DNA of 64,000 nt from Augochlora pura (GCF_028453695.1 NC_135772.1:1364001-1428000); one strand, 5' to 3'; shown: positions 23,843-34,933, numbered from the stretch's first letter. Notes: generated by a model not told the origin, from the letters alone. Program-made: numbers and translations.

Positions 23843-24172
23843 CCCAATTACTATCTATGTCATAGTATAGCTACCCAATTACTTACTATATTATACTATA
23901 TCCATCCAATTACTATCTACATTATAGTATATCCACCCAATTACTTACTATATTACAGTATATCTATCCAATTACTTACTATATTATACTATATCCATTC
24001 AATTACTGTCTATGTATAGTATAGCTACCCAATTACTCACTATATTATAATATATCCATCCAATTACTATCTATATTATAGTATATCTACCCAATTACTT
24101 ACGATATTACAGTATATCTACACAATGACTCACTATATTATAATATATCTACCCAATAACTGACTATATAAC
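23843..24172 (+). repeat. 31-bp minisatellite CCAATTACTTACTATATTAT, about 10 copies
   Basis: Units read CCAATTACTTACTATATTAT followed by ACTATATCCA. Two unit types (ACTTACTATATTA and ACTATCTATATTA) alternate, suggesting a two-unit higher-order step. Confidence 0.9.
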
Positions 24173-24358
24173 AAAACATAAAACACAAAATTAACACAAC
24201 CCATAAACAATCACTAACCAAACATCAAAAACACCAAAAGACATTCAAAAATTGTCAAAATTCCCAAATCGTCCAAAAAATCCAAAAACAAATATTCCCA
24301 ATCGATTCGACTCTCTTCAGTTAGACAGTATATCATCGAAAGGGTTAAAGAAACACAC
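24173..24358. other. A/C-rich stretch left of the main CpG block
   Basis: The + strand is almost without G from 24180 to 24290. It ends in GAAAGGGTTAA at about 24340-24353, resembling the right end of the TTAA elements. Confidence 0.5.
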
Positions 24359-24791
24359 ATGCCTCGCATTCATCGCCGAAGTAGCATCCGCCGAGGACTA
24401 ATCACCGTCGCACCACCGCCGCCGAATCGTCTCTCTCTCGCCGCGCGTTGTTTCCGCGCGCACCAGGTCTCTCGATTCCCTCTCTCCCTCTCCCCATCCC
24501 TCCTCGCTCCCTCCTCTCCGCCCCGCGCAGCATCCCCCACCCCTGTCGACCGGCTCGGTCCTTATCCCTCTCCCGCCGCCCCCGACGCGGCGGCGAGGCT
24601 CCGTTTCGACGAGATACCGCTTAGTGGCGCAGTCGTCGCCACGAGAGCGACGTGCTCTCTCTCCGTCGGTGGTCATGAATCGTGCGGCGGAAGAGGTCCT
24701 CGCGAGCCGGCTGCCGCCGTCGTCGTCGTAGTCGCGTCGTCCTAGTCTTCGTCGCCGCGCCGTCGTCGCGCGGCCCGTCGTCGTCCTCTTC

Positions 24792-24822
<31 letters not shown>

Positions 24823-24842
24823 CGCGCGAGAGAGAGAGAGAG
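24792..24842 (+). repeat. (GA)n tract, GAGA-like
   Basis: GA dinucleotides broken by GCGAGCGCGCGC in the centre of the CpG block. GA repeats bind GAGA factor in other insects; binding here is inferred. Confidence 0.85.
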
Positions 24843-25540
24843 CGCGGTGCGGTTTTGTGTCTCGTGTGCGCGCGGTGTCGTGACCAAAAATCATCCCAGT
24901 GCTATTACGCGGGGTGAATGCGTCGGGTGATGATCGTCGGGTGAGAGAGAAAAATCGTGAAAAAGGAAAATCGTGCGAGAGAGAAATCGTGAGAAAGGAA
25001 AATCGTGATCGTGGAAAATTGTAAGAGAGAAATCGTGATCGTGCGTAATCGTGAGGATCGTCGATCGTGATCGTCGGATCGAGCGTGCTACCCTCTGCTA
25101 CGGCTAACGTATCGTCGATCCTGGAACGGAACAAGCGGTTCGTAGTGCGCGTTTAGCGGTCACGTTGCTCCGTCGACTCGTCGTCGGACCGACGAGCTCG
25201 GCGAGCAGCGGCGAGGAAGGAGCGATGGGTGAGCGCGTGCCGCGAAACGGTGAACCTTGCGTCGCTGATCGCCGACAGCGGCGCCATAACGGGGCGCGTT
25301 CGCACGCGACCATAGTGTGAGACGAGAGAAAAAGAAACGAGAGAGAGAGGCGGAGGAGCAAGAAGGTGGAGGAAGGAGAAGGAAGGAGGTGACCGGTCAT
25401 AGAGGAAAGTGAAACGCGAGAGCAGGTGCTGAGTTACGCCGGCACCTCTCGGCACCCTCTGGCCTAACTCCTGTAGAGTAAGCGAGGATCCTTGGCAGGA
25501 TCTTACGACAGCATCGTCGGTAGGATCGTCGATAAGATTC

Positions 25541-25722
25541 TTTCCACCGGTGATCTTCCTCTTCCAAGACCGAAAGGATTCGGCTTCCACCGGTGGTCTT
25601 CCTCTTCGTCCGCAACCAAAAGGATTCGGCTTCCACCGGTGGTCTTCCTCTTCGTCCGCAACCAAAAGGATTCGGCTTCCACCGGTGATCTTCCTCTTCG
25701 TCCACGACCGAAACGTTTCGGA
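25541..25722 (+). repeat. 46-bp tandem duplication, four units
   Basis: Units begin TTCCACCGGTGGTCTTCCTC and end AAAAGGATTCGGC. The two central units are identical; the first is 43 bp. A unit length of 46 shifts the reading frame each time, which argues against coding use here and fits a recent duplication in non-coding or UTR sequence. Confidence 0.92.
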
Positions 25723-26201
25723 GGGAAAGTGTGCCGTGCGCGGATTCCCGTCGGATTCTGTGCTCGCCGTCTCGTCGCTTCCGCTACACCTGTTCGCCAA
25801 CGAGCTGCCGGAGGAGCCGACCCCCTCGGAAAATGTGAGAACGTTGTTGTTCCGGCTGGCTCGCGGCACACCGGACGATCTCGCTGACAAGGTAATGCGA
25901 GGCTCTGCCACACTAGCGAGGCTGTTGTGGCCACACGCCGCCGCTGTGTTTTTACGCGCCAAATGAACAGCGGGCCTCCGCTGCGACGCGACTGATTTAC
26001 ACGCTTTACGCGCGCAATCGCGACGCGCGTCGCGATCCCCCGCGCGCGATAATTACGCGTCTCTTTTACTCCCTGCTTCTTTCTTTCTTTCTTTCTTTTT
26101 TTACTTTCGGCTCCTTTTTGCCGCTTAAACATCGACCGACTTCGTCGTTAGCGGTACAGTCGCGCGCGAAAGTCGGCGAACACGGTGTGCGACGTAGTTC
26201 G

Positions 26202-27289
26202 GTGAGTTTTGTGCACCGTTTTGTGATTATCGATGAAGCTGTTGGTTCGACGAGGTTTTTCGCTGTATGTTGAACGATTTGGATGTTTTCGGTGGTGGTT
26301 TGCGATGAGAAGGTTTGACGATGAGGGAATGTGGTGCGAGTTTTGTTAGGTGAACTTCCGGATTTTCGTCGATTTTTGGAGAAATTTGATGGAATTTAAT
26401 TGAACTCGATGCGAGAATGTTTATTTATTTTCGGGAATTGTTCTTGATTTTCGAAGGAGTTAGGGTGTGATATCCTGCGAAACGTCTGCTGAAACCTCGG
26501 TGCGTTGATTAGAAAACAGAAAATTATAGGAAACATTATTTAAACAAAATATTACTCTTCGTTATTTCGCAATAATTCTAATCGTTGATGACTGTCAACT
26601 CGTTACGCTATAACATCATCCCTAAAACACAGAAAAGTGAGCAAATATAAATAAAAATTAACAACATCCTTATTTAACCTTCTTCCAGTTATTCTTCTCT
26701 TAATTTTCAAACACTGATAATCACAATAAAAATTTATATAAACATTCACAGTGATCGCTAATGTGTCGGCTTCGCGAATTCATTTTCGCTGCATCGACGA
26801 ATTCCCTTCCGCCATCTATATTTAAACAAAATTTTTAACCCCATCCATAGTGTGACTTTCTTGTACTTTGAACTGACACTGTACTCAAAGACTGAGAATA
26901 GTATACCGCGGAATCGCTTCGCCGGTCCACTTGGTTTTCACAATTGCCGAACGCGTTTGAGATTTTCAATTGAAATTATTTTAGGTTGAAGAGATTTCTA
27001 ATTGTTTTTCTCGGTGATACATGCTTAAATAGCTATTCGATGCGTTGAAATAATATTTTACCACAAGTTAGAATCCAAGAAATAATTTTCACCGAAAGAA
27101 AAAATCCATAATTAGTCTGCTTCGCAGTTACATTGACAATAATTGTTAAATACGAATATAATATATTGGTTTTTAAAGCTTCAATTGACCAGAATGAAGA
27201 GTCGACCAAATGCAACTCGGCACGGAACTTGTTACTGCGTTCACTTGTACTAATTGGATCATTGTAATTTTTCGAAACTAAATAAAGAA
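26202..27289. other. G/T-rich then AT-rich DNA, possible intron start
   Basis: G/T excess on the + strand lasts to about 26480, then A-rich sequence follows. A 100-residue minus frame at 27033-27335 has no motif. No acceptor site can be supported. Confidence 0.4.
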
Positions 27290-27600
27290 AAATGTTCGCG
27301 TACTTCCGACGCAGGGGAGGTACACTTTCTAGCACGCGAATCGCGTTCGCGCTGTTTACGGCCGTCCTTCCGAATCGATTAACGTAATTGTAGATCGCGT
27401 GTTCGACAGTGATCGATCGCGATATTCACCGGCGGCATTGTGAATGGAAAGCGGGGAGACGCGTAATATACGTTGCTGCGATGACAGATGTTGGACGGAC
27501 TGGTCGATCTTGGAAAGTTGACCTGACGGTTCGCGCGCGGCGCGATTGCCTTCGCCGTGCGATTTCGTCGGGCTGGTTAGGCGCTCCGCGTTAACTAGAT
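27290..27600. other. Small CpG-dense block
   Basis: CG-rich with one 61-residue plus frame (27409-27594) that I do not recognise. Confidence 0.35.
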
Positions 27601-28366
27601 AACATAGTATTATATTTACGACGGAGAGAAAGAACGATGATTGGAGTAAGAGAATTTGGAGAAATCTCTGTCGAACGGCGATGATGGAGATGATTCAACT
27701 ATTTCTATTATGGGCTTCGAAGTTTCGATGTTTTTCGATGTGGCGAGGAGATTGCGTTAAGCCAATACGTCGTTCACAATAATGCCAGTATTTTCTAAAC
27801 GGCCAGCATGTATGACAAGCTGCAGTGTATATCCAGTGAACTAAAACAAAGAACAAACAACAAGGTACTACAAACAATTCCCACTATTCTAATACACTCC
27901 GCTGTAGCGAACCATTATCTAGTCGAATAGCGCTGCCGAAATCAGCCAGCTCAGCATCACGTGTTCTCTCCTCCACGTACCCATAGACGCATGAACATAG
28001 ACGCACAAACACATAGACACATAAATGCATAGACACAGTTACAGGATTCCCTATTCAGAAATCAAACCGTTTGCTCGCCGTTACAAATTATTGTTAAACT
28101 ATCTCATTCCTGCAGCGAACGCGTTCGCGCGAGGCTTTAGTATTATTTACTGACGCATGTTATTGACTCTGTCTCCGTTTCGTACTGGCTATAGTACGTG
28201 CAGATGGTATCGTTACTGGTTCTGCGGATTTTACGCATTTATGGCAGAAACGAACAGGTGTAATTTAACCCTTCGTCTGTGGTCGCATTATCGGATTGTC
28301 AAACATTAAAAGAAACGAAGCGATATAGACGGGATCGGTGATTGGCTGCCGCTTCGAAGAAGATAA
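27601..28366. other. Spacer with ACATAGACGCA repeats and one TTAA end
   Basis: At 27985-28035 a short repeat of CATAGACGCA-like units occurs. At 28265 TTAA is followed by CCCTTCGTCTGTGGTCGC, which resembles a single TTAA-element end. Nothing else can be supported. Confidence 0.4.
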
Positions 28367-28370
28367 TTAA

Positions 28371-29045
28371 CCAGTTAACTGTGACGCCCTCATTTGAAAG
28401 TGCGCACAGTTTTGTGTCGCCAGAATCGACCCACGACGTGTATATTCGTCAATCACAGAGTAAGTTGCGCTTCAAAGATATTGGATGAAACAGATGGGTT
28501 TATTTTATAAAAATGATATTTACGCACTTGAAATTCTTACGCCGCACTGTACTTATTTGATAAGAACCGCCGACACTTGGTAAGATATGCACTGACACAC
28601 ACTTCTTGGGGTTTGATACAGCAAGATGAAGATCAAGATCACCGAAAATTCAAAGTTGCTGCACTGCTCACGAGTTAGCTTTCTAGTTTATAAATTCACT
28701 TTTTCACTTTTGCCTTTGCCCCTTTTAGGTTAACATCGAAAAAACGTTATCATCGCACATAAATAAATTCATTATGGGAACTGGTAAACTTCTTCAACCA
28801 GTGCATACGGGGACGCATGACATCATCTCAAACTGTTTATATTTTCTATTTGTTCGTTTTATTCCGGCATAGCCTCAAAATATTCTAAACATCTTGAAAT
28901 TTGAGAATATGTTTTGTTTTTCTCAAAAATTGCAATTTAAATAGCTAATGGTCACTGATTTATACGCATGACGAGTATACTCGCCGATACACAAAATTTT
29001 GCCACTTCTCCATGACGAGTATACTCGTCAATCACAGTTAACTGG
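28371..29045 (-). mobile_element. TTAA-flanked element, CCAGTTAACTGTG family, copy 2
   Basis: A 675-bp segment between TTAA at 28367-28370 and 29046-29049, with the same 13-bp inverted ends as 1540-2212 and strong identity throughout, in reverse orientation. The frame that is open in copy 1 has a stop here, so it is not a kept protein. The palindrome GACGAGTATACTCGTC lies inside the right end (about 29014-29029). Confidence 0.75.
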
Positions 29046-29271
29046 TTAAATATTAAATAGCTCTAAATATATATATCCAATTTATTGGATATCCAAATTA
29101 TTTAATTCTAAGTACATACACTGTACATATTATAACGAAGCGTATAATATATTGCTTACATCGCAATAGAATTTAATTTAGTACTTATGATAAATAAGAT
29201 AATAAAGATAATAAACGCAAAATTTTGCCATTTCTCCATGACGAGTATACTCGTCAATCACAGTTAACTGG
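29046..29271 (-). mobile_element. Extension of copy 2 with an extra terminal repeat
   Basis: Beyond the right end, the flank also found left of copy 1 continues to about 29215. It is followed by a second copy of the same terminus (GACGAGTATACTCGTC, then CACAGTTAACTGG) ending at a TTAA (29272-29275). The unit can thus be read as 675 bp or as a 901-bp element with a duplicated end. Confidence 0.65.
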
Positions 29272-29275
29272 TTAA

Positions 29276-29764
29276 AAAACTGTAGATAGGATGTGAGACA
29301 GTTGATCATCAAAAATAATACTTATATTTTAATAGGACAGAAACTATGTACAAACAACTTGTTGAATGATCGTCGGTTGACGAAATTCTGGTTTTAGCCT
29401 TGTCGCTCCGCTAAAACGTGGAGGTGAGAAATTCCTCCACAAGGATTTTATAAAAATAGAGGGGCACTGAACCGACCAATTACACAAAATCAAGTGGTCC
29501 GATGGGGGATTGGTTCGGCAGCCTAGCGCCAAAAAGTCGTGACGTCGTTGACAATGACGTGCGCTGTATTTCTTAAAAATTGTGAGAAATAAAACTACCG
29601 AGCCCCCTTTGCGCCCTGTACGGGTTTAGGTCACGTCGATTGCCAGGAGGACGGTACGGCCACGCTAGCCTTCCCAGGTGTGTCGTCTGGTACTATTCGG
29701 CCATACAGTGTCATAAAGTAATCAAGTCATTAAATGAACATTAAAAATCGACTATCAAACATGG
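29276..29764. other. Moderately GC-rich segment beside the dispersed repeat
   Basis: It starts CTGTAGATAGG and GAGACAGTTGATCA, similar to 17723-17756 (GTAGACATGG, GAGACAGTTGATCA). The rest is unlike the AT-rich surround and lacks recognisable coding. It may belong to the same unknown element as 29765-30013. Confidence 0.35.
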
Positions 29765-30013
29765 CAATAACCAAATTGACCGTAGCCTAAACCCAGACGG
29801 AAAGACGGGACGGTACGATCATATATCGCGTCTTAACAATCTTAAAGAATAGTAAAAAGAAGCCATCAACCATTTTTGCGAACTTTATGCATTAAAACAG
29901 GCTATTAAAACAACCACTGCTAAACATAATAAAAACTTCTGTGACTCCGCTATCGGCTCAATCCAAAATATATGGTCAAACGACCCTATCATCCAAGATT
30001 GTCAAAAATCTTA
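29765..30013 (+). repeat. Dispersed repeat, copy B
   Basis: This is the direct copy of 1-249, the same length with scattered substitutions. Here the match ends at ATCTTA and unrelated sequence follows, so 249/30013 is a real right-hand break point. Confidence 0.8.
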
Positions 30014-30508
30014 CATTGGATCAGTCCGGAGGAATTGATTCCTTTGTTATCGCAAAATAATTCGATTCTTCAATCATCGTCGTTTAAAAACAGAAATAAA
30101 ATTAAAAAAGGCGTATGAGAAACAAAAACTGCCTCGATTAAATAACTTCTTAATAAACTACTTAAATTTTATGCATTTATACAAATAAATAAATTACAAT
30201 AACAGTCTTCAGCAGTTAACAAAGCATAGATATTTAAAAATATTTGTATAATAATTTCTTCGTATAATTAAAATTGTTAGGGAAAGGAAGAAATTTCTAC
30301 GCGATTATTGCCGTCTCTTTATAATTTTTATTTTCCAGAAAGAGCAATTATGAAAAAATTTCCGCGACGAGAAACGAGAATTCTCTTTTCATTCGACGCA
30401 TTGTAACGTGTATTTATTAGCGTTTTCTTTCTTCTCTGACAGTCGAGTACGTGAAACTTCGAAAAATTTCAATAAAAAGATATTAATTACAAAAATACAG
30501 ATTTTTAG

Positions 30509-30515
<7 letters not shown>
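30014..30515. other. AT-rich spacer
   Basis: No gene or clear repeat was seen. Confidence 0.5.
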
Positions 30516-30547
<32 letters not shown>

Positions 30548-30568
30548 GCACGCACACACACACACACG
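30516..30568 (+). repeat. (CA)n microsatellite
   Basis: About 26 CA steps with four GCA interruptions near the middle. Confidence 0.95.
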
Positions 30569-30592
30569 TTGAACGGAATTCTATATCATTAA

Positions 30593-31038
30593 CTCTTTGC
30601 CGTGTACCTTCGACGTGTCTGACACGTGACGGGGATTTCTAATAATAACCTGTTACGTTTGAATGCTGTTCCGTTCTTTTTCGTCGGAATAAATTTCAAC
30701 TAAAAGGTACATTTTACAGAACAATTTCAAGTGAGAACAAAGGAATTTCTAAAGTTATTGTCTTGTTGAAATATATTTAACGATGTGGTTAAATCAAATT
30801 TAACGAACAATTATATAGTAGCTATATATAATCAATATATAAAATTCTGTTTTCTTGTTATCAATATTTAAATGTTTAAGTAAATGTTGATATACGATAA
30901 ATATTATTTTATATAATATATTACTATCTTCTATAACATGTTGTTATCTTATATAATTGTTCCAGCTTCTCTAGATTCTTAGAATTTCAGAAAAACTTGT
31001 CATTGTTGCAACTGTGGAAAAAAGTATATGATAAAGGG
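30593..31038 (+). mobile_element. TTAA-flanked element with ACGTGTC hairpin, 446 bp
   Basis: TTAA lies at 30589-30592 and 31039-31042. The left end is CTCTTTGCCGTGTACC; the right end, reverse-complemented, is CCCTTTATCATATAC. At 30613-30627 the arms ACGTGTC and GACACGT flank one base. The identical arms occur at 60496-60510, so at least two copies of this family are present. Non-coding. Confidence 0.6.
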
Positions 31039-31074
31039 TTAAAATCACAAAGTGTACTATAATGCAAATGTATA

Positions 31075-31330
31075 CTTGTTATAGTTATACTTATTAATAT
31101 GTAGATTAATCATAGCTATAATTATTAACAAGTATACTTACTATGGTTATAATTATTAACAAGTATGCTTACCATAGTTATAGTTATCAATAAGTATACT
31201 TACTATAGTTATACTTATCAATAAGTATACTTACTATAGTTATACTTAATGATATATATATACTTACTATAGTTATAAATATCAATAAATATACTTATTA
31301 TAGCTACAGTTATTAATAGTTATTAACTAA
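31075..31330 (+). repeat. AGTATACTTACTATAGTTAT minisatellite (about 31-33 bp)
   Basis: About eight units carry TACTTACTATAGTTATACTT and ATCAATAAGTA. Units are partly self-complementary. Confidence 0.85.
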
Positions 31331-31701
31331 GCTGAGATACCTTCTTGCAATTTTTATTTCAAATCCAGCATTAAACCACAAAATTACTACATCGTCATAG
31401 AACAATGCAAACAAAATAATAAATTCATTAGAAACGAAACAAAATAGCAAAAGCATAGGCTTAACAGCTCATTACCAGTTCTAATTTTAATCCCGAGCCA
31501 CGCTCTACGTGCCACCGTAACGAGTTAACCAACCTATCCGCGAAAAGAAATGCTCTCAGCAAAGGGTTTAAACGGATCGCGGACCCGTTTGATGCGGGGC
31601 CAAGGGGCGGCATCGCTAGTTCCTTTTTTCGTGTCCCTAGCGCCCAGAGCAGCAACCTTGACTGTCGGTATCGATCCGAAAAAAATCACGAGTCTCCGAA
31701 C

Positions 31702-31748
31702 GAGAGAGAGAGAGCAAGAGAGAGAGAGAGAGGGAGAGAGAGAGAGAG
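31702..31748 (+). repeat. (GA)n microsatellite
   Basis: GA steps with AGCAAG and GGGAG interruptions. Confidence 0.9.
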
Positions 31749-32014
31749 GCGGGTGGTTGTTTCGCGGAACAAAACTTTACTGTTCTGTTTATAGTTCGTC
31801 CCGCGTAAACAGTAAATCGAAGCCGAACGTCCAAGGCTAGCCGCTCTGTTTACGGAGTCTCTTTATTCATCGGCTATTCTGTGCCACGGCGAGACTGCCT
31901 GGTTCTTGTCGTGGAAACAACGAGCCGAGCTCCGCTGTCGCTCGTTCGATTAATTGCTTCGCATTTGTTCGTGCCATCGAGAGCCGCCGACGTTTCCGTC
32001 CGCCGACTCCTCCT

Positions 32015-32637
32015 TTTTTCTCTCTCTCCCTCTCTCCCTCTCTCTTTCTCTCAATCACTCTCCCTCTCTCTTTCTCTCAATCATTCTCTCTCTCTCTCAA
32101 TCATTCTCTCTCTCTCAATCACTCCCTCTCTCTCTCTCTCTCAATCATTCTCTCTCTCTCTCAATCACTCCCTCTCTCTCTCTCTCCCTCTCTCCCAATC
32201 ACTCTCTCTCTCTTTCTCTCTCCCCCCTCTCTTTCTATAATTCTCTCTTGCTCTCTAAATCTCTCTTTCTCTCTCCCTCTTTCTTTCTCTCTCAATACTG
32301 CTCTCTCTCTATCTCTCAATAATTCTCTCTCTATCTCTCAATAATTCTCTCTTTTTCTCTCAATAATTCTCTCTTTCGCTCTCTTTCTCTCTCTCAATAA
32401 TTCTCTTTTTCGCTCTCTCTCTCTCTCTCTCTCTCAATAATTATCTCTTTCGCTCTCCTTCTCTCTCTCTCTCTCTCTCTCTCTCAATAATTCTCTCTTT
32501 CTCTCTCTCAATCTCTCTGTCTCAAAAATTCTCTCTTTCTCTCTCTCAATCACTCTCTCTTTCTTTCTCAATCTCGCTCTCTCAATCTTTCTGTCTCTCT
32601 CTTAATCTCCCTCTCTCTCTCTCTCTCTCTGTCTTTT
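32015..32637 (+). repeat. Long (CT)n tract with CAATCATT/CAATAATT spacers
   Basis: About 620 bases are nearly all pyrimidine. CT runs are separated by CAATCACTC, CAATCATTC and CAATAATTC at intervals, giving higher-order repeats of roughly 20-40 bp. The purine strand could form triplex (H-DNA) structures. Confidence 0.92.
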
Positions 32638-32899
32638 TCTGGCTCGAAACGAACGTAATTTCTCGCGTCGGCTCTGCGGTGATCGACGTTGATATAATGA
32701 TCGGGCCGAAACCGCTCTCGCGCGTCCAGAATTTATGGTAATGTCTGTAACGAACAAAATGGAGGATTAACACTGTTCGCAGTTACGCGCGGCCGTATGT
32801 GGGTCAGCGGCACGCTTCCTCGATCGTCCCTTGACCCATTATCGGCGCAGGACGCCTGTAATTATCGGGGCTTGAATTTGTAATCCAACTGGCGAACTC

Positions 32900-33399
32900 G
32901 TGCGAGTGGATGGGAACTTTTTTGTGTTTAGGGTACTTTTCACTTTTCTATTGTTTCATCGTTTTTAAAGAGTTTTGGACGATTTTAATTCTGTTTGAAA
33001 AACTCGATTTTAGGGGTTGGATTGTGTTTAAGTACTTTTGGAAGGAATATTTAGTTTTTGGTAGATTTTTTATGGAAGTTGAATTTATAATTTAATGCTG
33101 GGTTTTCAATATTTTATTTATTGTGTTGGGATGTGATGATTTTTTTGTATTTATTGTATAAATGAGTAGTTGAAATAGTTTTGGAGACGTTGATGGAGTT
33201 AATAACGTTGTTAGAATGTTTTTATGTTATTGTTAAGAGAGATAATTTATTTATATTTTATTTCTGTTTCTCGCGATTGCTGTGGAGAATATCTTATGTA
33301 ATGAATTGTAGTTTTGCTATAATTGAAATAGGGTTGTCGGAAATCTTCATTGGCGTAATAATTTATTTGGACACAGTTTAATTTTCGAGCCACTGTCCC
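32900..33399. other. G/T-rich DNA right of the CpG block
   Basis: Strong T and G excess on the + strand through 33380. Two short frames rich in Phe and Ile result from composition. No gene is supported. Confidence 0.5.
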
Positions 33400-34446
33400 T
33401 CAAAAGCTAGCAATGTTAACAAGATAGACAAATTTTCGAACATAATTTGGACATTTCTGAACATCACTTACTATACTATATTTCAATATGTCGTTTCCAA
33501 GTATGTCAAATTAATTTTTAACATCACTCTTGTTATGGCAGTGTTCTTTATTTGAGAAAATATAATTCAAGTTCATATTTGGATATTTTTCAATTAAGGA
33601 TCGATTCACTCGATCTAACTGTTCACAGTAAAGATCTGCATTGACAGTTTGTCCAGGTTGCAACACTTCAAAATGAACAATCCCGCGAATACTCCACCAT
33701 ACACACAAAAGCGCCTTTTTGTGGTGTAAACCTGGCTTAGCTGCACTTCGTGGCGATTCATTTGGCGAGAGCCACTGCCTTTTGCGTTTTGGGTTATCAT
33801 ATAGGACCCATTTCTCATCTCCATTGATCAAACGATCAAAAAACGCTTCTGTATGGTGTCGCTGAAGTGATAAGTAGCATCCGCTGGATCGGTTAGCTTT
33901 GTTTTCTTCCGACAAATTATGCGGGAGCCAAACACCTGCTCTGCTTTCTTTACCAATCTGGTTTAAATGTTTTTGGATAGTTGACCAAGGTTGTATAAGA
34001 GTGTTTGACAGTTCCTCAATTGTTTGACATCGATTTGCCTCCACCTCCGCCCTCAACGTGTCATTGTCTAAAGTTGTTGGTCTTCCTGATCGATACGAGT
34101 TGAAAAGATCGAAATTACCGGGTTTAAACTTAGAAAACCATCTTTGGCATTTTCTAACGTTTAATGCGTTTGCATAAACATCGCAAATGTTTTTGGTAGC
34201 AACCGTTGCGTTACCACCTTGCGAAACTTAAAAAGTATACAATGCCGGATATGTAACTCTTCTGGTATTTGGCTGGCCATTTCACCGTAAATTGCAAAAA
34301 ATATTTAAGATGTTACAATTTACGAGAACACAAGTCACTCTAACTTTAAACTGTCTTTAGCACGCCTTTGGAATAAATAATAACCTAACAAATAAGTAAC
34401 GAATATTGACTTGCGCAAAAACGACATTACTTTCCGGTCGCCCTAA
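33400..34446 (-). mobile_element. Decayed mariner transposon
   Basis: The element holds a broken mariner transposase read on the minus strand. The 5' end (34446 leftwards) reads TTAGGGCGACCGGAAAGTAA, a typical mariner inverted terminus, and abuts a TA dinucleotide at 34447-34448, the mariner target site. The 3' end is uncertain; a sequence near 33400-33425 with TGTCCCTCAAAAG may be a diverged terminus. The remnant is shorter than a full mariner (about 1.3 kb), because the region after the second catalytic position is deleted. Confidence 0.8.
33511..34280 (-). pseudogene. Mariner transposase, frameshifted and 3'-truncated
   Basis: The start is placed at ATG 34280-34278 (MASQIPEE), near the 5' terminus. 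A one-base deletion near 34225 breaks the frame; after it the helix-turn-helix part resumes (DVYANALNVRKCQRWFSKF). From 34056 a 181-residue open frame includes VWLPHNLSEENK and the first catalytic motif INGDEKWVLYDN, then VWWSIRGIVHFE. Where mariner proteins carry the second aspartate (DNARPH), this copy reads FSNKEHCHNKS. The YSPDL region with the third aspartate is absent. Family proteins have about 345 residues and need three aspartates (D,D34D), so this copy cannot be active. Confidence 0.88.
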
Positions 34447-34448
34447 TA

Positions 34449-34932
34449 GAACAATGAAAGACAGCCCGTACTGGAAAGAAAATGATCGAAGCCGCGGAGG
34501 GGGGTCGTTGCCGGGGCGAAGAGCGAGCGACGGTTCCTGTTGCGCGCCGGTGCATTGTTCCATATTTGTCCGCCATCGGTGACCCTATCGGAAAAGCTCT
34601 ATAAATAGAAAACGATTTCCAATTTTACACGGAAAGGCAGGCAACGCACCAACTGCAGACGAGAGAGACGCGCGACTTCTCGAGCGCGCCAGACGTTTCC
34701 TTTCGTAATTAGGTCGATCCGCGCCTAATGAGACGTTACTCGCCGCGTTTCTGTACAGCCGTTCGCGTCGTTTCGCCTCATTTCGTACGGTCAGATCGGA
34801 AAGATTTTAATTAAAGGTTAGAGTCGATCGGACCGCGACCAGACGCGCTGTCTCGCATTCCTTAATCGTGATCGATGGACCACGACGATCCATGCGAAAA
34901 CTAATGCGATTGTCGTCGACGGTTTTACGCGT
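34449..34932. other. CpG-dense block with a TATA box
   Basis: CG-rich sequence starts directly at the mariner target site. It carries the TATAAATAG box at 34600. No coding frame is recognised. Confidence 0.4.
34600..34608 (+). promoter_or_regulatory. TATA-box candidate TATAAATAG
   Basis: A perfect TATAAATAG is embedded in CG-rich DNA, preceded by AAAGCTC. A start site would be expected about 30 bases downstream, near 34630. No transcript can be confirmed. Confidence 0.4.
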
Positions 34933-34933
34933 A

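Larger units (their letters stand above)
24359..26201 (+). promoter_or_regulatory. Candidate promoter and 5' exon region of an unseen gene
   Basis: This is the longest, most CpG-dense block of the window. It contains a GA tract (24792-24842), repeated AAATCGTGA motifs (24950-25080) and a tandem duplication (25541-25722). Two splice-donor-like sites lie at its right end: AAG|GTAATG (exon end 25891) and a stronger TTCG|GTGAGT (exon end 26201). G/T-rich DNA follows, as expected for the start of a long intron. A + strand frame open from 25433 to 25966 has no ATG. Its last 40 residues before 25891 have protein-like composition (ending ARGTPDDLADK) but are not recognised. Transcription is inference. 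Confidence 0.4.
31331..32899. other. CpG-dense block flanked by GA (left) and CT (right) tracts
   Basis: The + strand is A/C-rich at 31340-31480. CG-rich DNA follows at 31480-32010 and 32640-32890. Frames are short or Ser/Leu repeats. No gene is supported. Confidence 0.4.

Noticed and set aside
23843..24172. CRISPR-like array
   Set aside because: Units are contiguous with no unique spacers, in a eukaryotic context; it is a minisatellite. The same applies to the 21-bp and 24-bp arrays.
25153..26132. Minus-strand frames up to 269 residues over the promoter candidate
   Set aside because: They run through the 46-bp duplication and overlap other frames; no domain and no splice context on that strand.
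31881..32322. 119- and 122-residue Ser/Leu frames
   Set aside because: They are products of the CT tract.
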